Shown here piece by piece: positions 6,123 to 9,167 of a stretch of DNA of 9,167 nt. Where the stretch lies: positions 1 to 9,167 of the forward strand of contig JBEKKV010000058.1 in assembly GCA_050010555.1 (NCBI GenBank). Direction: 5' to 3'. Within the stretch, counting starts at the first letter, position 1. Each line of letters opens with the position of its first letter. A model generated the notes under the pieces. The model made no database searches and was not told the origin of the DNA. It saw nothing but the letters and a program-made list of their open reading frames with translations. The position numbers and the translations under genes are program-made. The DNA is from JALHUB01 sp050010555. GTDB lineage: Bacteria > Chloroflexota > Dehalococcoidia > DSTF01 > JALHUB01.

Positions 6123-6815
6123 GTGCTGGACATCGGCACGGGCGCCGGCCACACCGCCTTCGCATTCGCCCCCTTCGTATCCCGCGTCACGGCTGTCGAC
6201 ATCACGCGCCAGATGATTGACGAGGCGCGCCGGCTTCAAGATCGAAACGGTTTGAGGAATGTGGAGTTCGCCCTAGCAGCCGCGGCAAACCTTCCGTTCG
6301 CTGATCAGGCGTTCGACGTCGTGACGTGCCGCCGCGCGGCGCATCACTTCTCGGACGTCACGGGCGCGCTGAGTGAGATGAACCGCGTGCTTGCCACGGG
6401 CGGCCGCCTGATAATCGATGATCGCAGCGTGCCCGAAGATGACTTCGTCGACGCGACGATGAACGAACTCGACGCGCTGCACGATGCGTCGCACGTGCGC
6501 GAGTACCGGCCGGGGGAATGGGTTAGCATGCTGGAGGAGGCGCGGTTCAAGGTAAACGCCGTATCGACGTACGCGGAGCTGCGACCTCTTTCCTCGCTGA
6601 CGGCGGACGTAGCGCCAGGGCGGGTGGCGCGCATCGTCGAGATCGTCGGAACTCTGGACGCGGACCAGCGGCTGGCGATGAACGTGGTGGAGAAGCAGGG
6701 GCAGGTCTTCACGAATCACTGGTTCGTGATGCTAGCGGCGACGAAAGTTCAGGCGGACAAGCCAGTTAGAGTTCGATATGCTGCGGCGGAGGGATCGAAC
6801 GCCGGCGGGAGTTAG
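6123..6815 (+). CDS. Class I SAM-dependent methyltransferase (UbiE/YcgJ-like), 5' end uncertain
   Basis: From the GTG at 6123 the protein has 230 residues and begins directly at SAM-binding motif I (LDIGTGAG, residues 2-9). Asp26 (AVDIT) is the acidic ribose ligand, NLPFADQAFDVVTCRRAAHHF (56-76) is the post-motif region and VLATGGRLIIDD the later strand, as in Methyltransf_11/UbiE proteins. The substrate is unknown. The in-frame codons before the GTG translate as AQQVFGRRASSYVTSR and LRKLVALADPQRRARV, which look like the normal N-terminus of this family (about 40 residues before motif I), so coding sequence probably begins near 5994; yet no ATG, GTG or TTG in frame is present there and no ribosome site is seen at 6123. 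It may start at an unusual codon, depend on fumB translation, or be a damaged gene. Its 3' end carries the tail shared with fumB. It ends 26 bp from the facing propeller gene. Confidence 0.75.
   Translation: MLDIGTGAGHTAFAFAPFVSRVTAVDITRQMIDEARRLQDRNGLRNVEFALAAAANLPFADQAFDVVTCRRAAHHFSDVTGALSEMNRVLATGGRLIIDDRSVPEDDFVDATMNELDALHDASHVREYRPGEWVSMLEEARFKVNAVSTYAELRPLSSLTADVAPGRVARIVEIVGTLDADQRLAMNVVEKQGQVFTNHWFVMLAATKVQADKPVRVRYAAAEGSNAGGS
6786..6815 (+). repeat. Shared 3'-terminal gene sequence, copy 2
   Basis: Counterpart of 5942-5971; codes AEGSNAGGS followed by TAG at the end of the methyltransferase. The differences from copy 1 are at three of 24 positions plus the last serine codon. Confidence 0.55.
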
Positions 6816-6841
6816 ACCGCAGCAATTCTCCGAACCGTCCG

Positions 6842-7969
6842 CTAGTCGCGACGAGTCTTGAGCCGCCGTATCGCATGCGATTCCCCAGCTCGGACTAGCG
6901 CGACGACGGCAACCAGGCCGACAAGGAGGGCCGCATACGCGGCAGCTCGCCAGCCCCCTTTCTCCGTGAAGCTGTCTTCGATCACTGATATCGTGCCATC
7001 TCTGCTGTTGGCCACGTAGATGCGGTTCGTATTGGGGTTGACGGCCATGGCGAAAGGGTGGCCCTCCAGCGCCACGGTGGCGATGACGCTCCCACTGCTA
7101 GCGCCATCTACAACGGAGACGCTGTCGCTGCCAGAGTTCGCCACGTAGATGCGGTTCGCCATCGAATTGACGATCACGCCGATGGGATAGTCTGTGACCG
7201 TTATGCCGCCGATGACGCTGCTGCCGCCGATGATAGAGACCGTATTGCTTTCGGTGTTGGCCACATAAACGAGGTTCCTGGACGAGTCGACGGCAATGCC
7301 ATTTGGGGAACCGCCAGGGGTCACGGTGGTGAGGATCGTATTGCTGGCGCCGTCGATGACGGAGATTTTGCGGCCGTAGAAGTCCGCCACATAAATACGG
7401 TTAGTGCGGGTGTTAACGGCAACGCTCAATGGATAGCTTCCCACCGAGATCGTTGCGAGCGTGGCGTTGCTGGCTCCGTCGATGACGGACAGGCCGTCGG
7501 AGCTAGTCACATAGATGCGATTGGTGTTGGGATTCACAGCTACTTCCAAAGGCATCCATCCGAGAGGCACGGTAGCGATCACTGTGTTATTGGAGGTGTC
7601 GATGACGGAGACGTCATTGCTAACACGGTTCGCCACATAGATGCGGTTGGCGTTGGGGTCGAAGGCGGTACCGACGGGGTCACTTCCGACTGGTACCGTG
7701 GCAATGATCGCGTTGCTGGCACCGTCGATGACAGAAACGGTATTGGCAATCTCATTCGCGACGTAGATGCGATTCGTGGCAGCATCAATGGCTATGCCGC
7801 TGGGAAACTGTTGGCCTGGACCCGTCCTAAAGTCGGCAATCACGTGTGGCCTGTGGTCGGGGGACGTCCCGGGTTTGGTCTGGAGAAGGAGAATGATCGT
7901 CAGCAGGGCAATGAACAACACGGCGAGCGGCCCAATCACCAGTCGGAGAATCATTCCAGCAAGCGTCAT
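6842..7969 (-). CDS. YVTN-family seven-bladed beta-propeller protein, membrane-anchored at both ends
   Basis: A 375-residue protein. A hydrophobic segment (about 8-30, LRLVIGPLAVLFIALLTIILLL) without an obvious cleavage site is a signal anchor. It is followed by seven repeats of about 42 residues with the pattern P-x-G-x-A-V-N-x-x-T-N-R-I-Y-V-A-N, then SVIDGASN and IATVPVG, the YncE/YVTN motif, enough for one closed seven-bladed propeller. The fifth blade (NLVYVANTESNTVSIIGGSS) is the most divergent. After the last blade come about 17 hydrophobic residues (near 342-358) and a basic tail (HAIRRLKTRRD), a likely second membrane helix with the tail inside. The propeller is thus probably outside the cytoplasmic membrane. 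Function is unknown; relatives bind ligands or DNA or serve in surface layers. The ATG at 7967-7969 has a weak ribosome site; a second Met at residue 6 is possible. It has its own promoter. Confidence 0.85.
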   Translation of the reverse strand: MTLAGMILRLVIGPLAVLFIALLTIILLLQTKPGTSPDHRPHVIADFRTGPGQQFPSGIAIDAATNRIYVANEIANTVSVIDGASNAIIATVPVGSDPVGTAFDPNANRIYVANRVSNDVSVIDTSNNTVIATVPLGWMPLEVAVNPNTNRIYVTSSDGLSVIDGASNATLATISVGSYPLSVAVNTRTNRIYVADFYGRKISVIDGASNTILTTVTPGGSPNGIAVDSSRNLVYVANTESNTVSIIGGSSVIGGITVTDYPIGVIVNSMANRIYVANSGSDSVSVVDGASSGSVIATVALEGHPFAMAVNPNTNRIYVANSRDGTISVIEDSFTEKGGWRAAAYAALLVGLVAVVALVRAGESHAIRRLKTRRD

Positions 7970-8017
7970 CAGTCTTGTCCGGGGGGCGTCAGTCCCGTCA
8001 GGGATCGCAGCCAGGCA

Positions 8018-8046
8018 AGAATAGACCGTCCGCGAAGGTTTGTCAA
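8018..8046 (-). promoter_or_regulatory. Promoter of the beta-propeller gene
   Basis: Read leftward, TTGACA (8041-8046, perfect) and TATTCT (8018-8023, four of six) are separated by 17 bp. The predicted start near 8011 gives a leader of about 42 nt. The -35 lies 30 nt after the sdhD stop, so the propeller gene need not depend on the sdh transcript; I see no intrinsic terminator between them. Confidence 0.6.
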
Positions 8047-8075
8047 GGAACAGCGATAACGGCGTACCGGGAGGC

Positions 8076-8507
8076 CTAGTCGATGAAGGAGGCGAGGGCG
8101 ACGATGCCGAAAACGAAGGCGACGGCTCCCAGCAGCGACAGGCCCGTCGTGACGACTTTCTCGCCCGTTCCGCGGAGGCCGTAGTCCATCAAGACGTTGC
8201 GCGCGCCGTTCAGGCCGTGGTAGAGGGCGAACGATAGCAGCAGGACGTCGACGACCCAGTAGGCCGGCGTCTCGAGGCGCTCGGCGACGTTGGAGAAGAC
8301 GACGAGGCCGGGCAGGGCGCCGCTCTCGACCTTCGAGATGTTCACCAGGTGGTTGATGACGATGTGAATCGGCAGGAGGACGACGAGGCCGATGGCCGTC
8401 ACGCGCTGCAGCAGCCACGCCCAGAAGCCGGAGCCGACGGCCTGCCAGGGCCCTTCGGCCAGCGGCAGCGCCGCGTTGCCCTGAGTCTCCGTCGTTTGCG
8501 TTGCCAT
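8076..8507 (-). CDS. sdhD: Succinate dehydrogenase membrane anchor, SdhD-like
   Basis: A 143-residue integral membrane subunit of complex II. After a polar N-terminus of about 25 residues come three hydrophobic segments (about 36-54, 84-101 and 119-140). LLQRVTAIGLVVLLPIHIVINHL holds the conserved Arg35 and His48, and LYHGLNGARNVLMDYG holds His97, the probable heme b ligand. It anchors the SdhAB catalytic part and passes electrons to quinone. The frame is open far upstream, but the ATG at 8505-8507 has GGGAG just before it and follows the sdhC stop by 14 nt. It is the last gene of the visible leftward sdh cluster. Resemblance is to the Thermus-type SdhD; SdhC and SdhD names could be exchanged because both subunits share the HGLNG-R motif. 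Confidence 0.85.
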   Translation of the reverse strand: MATQTTETQGNAALPLAEGPWQAVGSGFWAWLLQRVTAIGLVVLLPIHIVINHLVNISKVESGALPGLVVFSNVAERLETPAYWVVDVLLLSFALYHGLNGARNVLMDYGLRGTGEKVVTTGLSLLGAVAFVFGIVALASFID

Positions 8508-8521
8508 TCGCTCCCTGTCCC

Positions 8522-8893
8522 CTAGAGAAGATTGCGCACGGCTACGACTGTGCCGATGAATACGCCCACGGCGAGCGCGAACGAAAGCCAGAAGAGAACC
8601 TTCTGGAAACGCAGGCCGACCGCGAAGTCCATCAGGATCAGCCGCAGGCCGTTCAGGCCGTGAAAGGCCACAATGCCGACAAGGCCGGCGTCGAGAATGA
8701 GAAACGGCGTTTTCTCGAAGTTCGAGAGCAGCTTGTCGAAGTTGGTCTCGCCGCGCACGACGGTGCCGATAACGATGAGGTGGATGACCAGGTAGAGCGT
8801 GAGGAAGAGGCCGGAAAGCCGCTGGAGGGCCCACGCCGCCGTGCCGGTCCGCAGGGCCCTGGCCTGAAACTGCGCGTCTGCCGGTTTGTACAT
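8522..8893 (-). CDS. sdhC: Succinate dehydrogenase cytochrome b subunit, SdhC-like
   Basis: A 123-residue subunit with three membrane segments (about 26-46, 64-80 and 99-118). WALQRLSGLFLTLYLVIHL contains the R-x-S-G quinone-site motif (Arg25, Ser27) and His38; AFHGLNGLRLILMDF contains His78, the probable axial heme b ligand. It belongs with the Thermus-like SdhC. The frame extends upstream of the chosen start, but the ATG at 8891-8893 has GAGG 7 nt before it, lies 14 nt after the sdhB stop, and gives MYKPADAQF, a usual N-terminus. The longer reading would overlap conserved sdhB codons. It is similar in build to sdhD next to it, as expected for these paired anchors. Confidence 0.87.
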   Translation of the reverse strand: MYKPADAQFQARALRTGTAAWALQRLSGLFLTLYLVIHLIVIGTVVRGETNFDKLLSNFEKTPFLILDAGLVGIVAFHGLNGLRLILMDFAVGLRFQKVLFWLSFALAVGVFIGTVVAVRNLL

Positions 8894-8907
8894 CTGTCTC
8901 CCTCGGC

Positions 8908-9167
8908 CTAGCGGAGCAGCCGCAGGCGCTTCAAGAGCGCCAGCTTCTTTAGATTCTGGATAGCTTCCGTCGGGTTGACGTTCTTCGGACACCACTCGGC
9001 GCAACTAAAGATGGTGTGACAGCGCCAGAGGGCGTGCTCGTCGGCCAGACGCGACAAGCGCTCGGAGCGGGCGTCGTCGCGGGGGTCGTGGCAGAAGCGA
9101 TAGGCCTTGGCCAGCGCCGCCGGGCCGAGATAGCGGTCGTCGATGGCGACGATGGGGCAGGCGGAGT
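8908..9167 (-). CDS. sdhB: Succinate dehydrogenase iron-sulfur subunit, C-terminal 85 residues (cut by window edge)
   Basis: The leftward frame ending in TAG at 8908-8910 codes the last 85 residues of SdhB; the rest lies beyond the right edge. Visible features: SACP (Cys3 of the fragment), LGPAALAKAYRFCHDPRD, and RCHTIFSCAEWCPKNVNPTEAI. By alignment from memory with E. coli SdhB, Cys3, Cys49 and Cys55 ligate the [3Fe-4S] cluster and Cys59 is the last ligand of the [4Fe-4S] cluster. The subunit carries electrons from the flavin of SdhA to quinone at SdhC/SdhD. Its order (B, then C, then D) implies that sdhA lies further right, upstream of sdhB, though this is not visible. Confidence 0.93.
   Translation of the reverse strand, partial: SACPIVAIDDRYLGPAALAKAYRFCHDPRDDARSERLSRLADEHALWRCHTIFSCAEWCPKNVNPTEAIQNLKKLALLKRLRLLR

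Noticed and set aside
7058..8059. A 333-codon rightward frame
   Set aside because: It is the antisense of the seven-blade propeller gene and its repetitiveness is inherited from it.
8522..9004. Longer sdhC with a 37-residue N-terminal extension
   Set aside because: The extra region overlaps the conserved cysteine-rich end of sdhB in another frame; the ATG at 8893 has a ribosome site.

Overview
The window is GC-rich bacterial chromosome dominated by genes of the tricarboxylic acid cycle. Read from left to right it holds: a possible end of a mobile element (1-115); a leftward PIN toxin / Phd-YefM antitoxin pair with a near-perfect promoter; a rightward group made of aconitase, malate dehydrogenase and the two subunits of a class I fumarase, followed by a SAM-dependent methyltransferase; then, facing it, a leftward seven-bladed YVTN beta-propeller protein and a leftward succinate dehydrogenase cluster (end of sdhB, then sdhC and sdhD) that runs off the right edge. 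Organism: the Aquifex-type short aconitase (about 642 aa), the LDH-like malate dehydrogenase, the two-subunit iron-sulfur fumarase and the Thermus-like SdhC/SdhD anchors do not suggest a proteobacterial layout. They would fit a Chloroflexota (Dehalococcoidia-like) or other deep-branching thermophile-related lineage. This is inference from gene type and composition only; no marker gene is present. How the genes work together: aconitase (citrate to isocitrate), succinate dehydrogenase (succinate to fumarate), fumarase (fumarate to malate) and malate dehydrogenase (malate to oxaloacetate) are four of the cycle's steps, three of them consecutive, placed within 8 kb. fumA and fumB are tightly coupled (11 nt apart) and sdhB, sdhC and sdhD are separated by 14 nt each. 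acn and mdh are separated by a 100-bp-period tandem repeat, and mdh and fumA by a strong stem-loop, so the rightward group may not be one simple transcript. Non-coding structure is the most unusual part: an exact 100-bp tandem array behind acn whose core folds around a GCGAAGC mini-hairpin, two REP-like stem-loops each followed by CTACAG near the acn promoter, a 16-nt repeat flanking the toxin-antitoxin module, and a near-identical 3'-terminal sequence giving fumB and the methyltransferase the same C-terminal tail. The methyltransferase also has no usable start codon at the place where its homologous N-terminus should begin. I found no tRNA, rRNA, CRISPR array, phage gene or clearly new multi-gene system.
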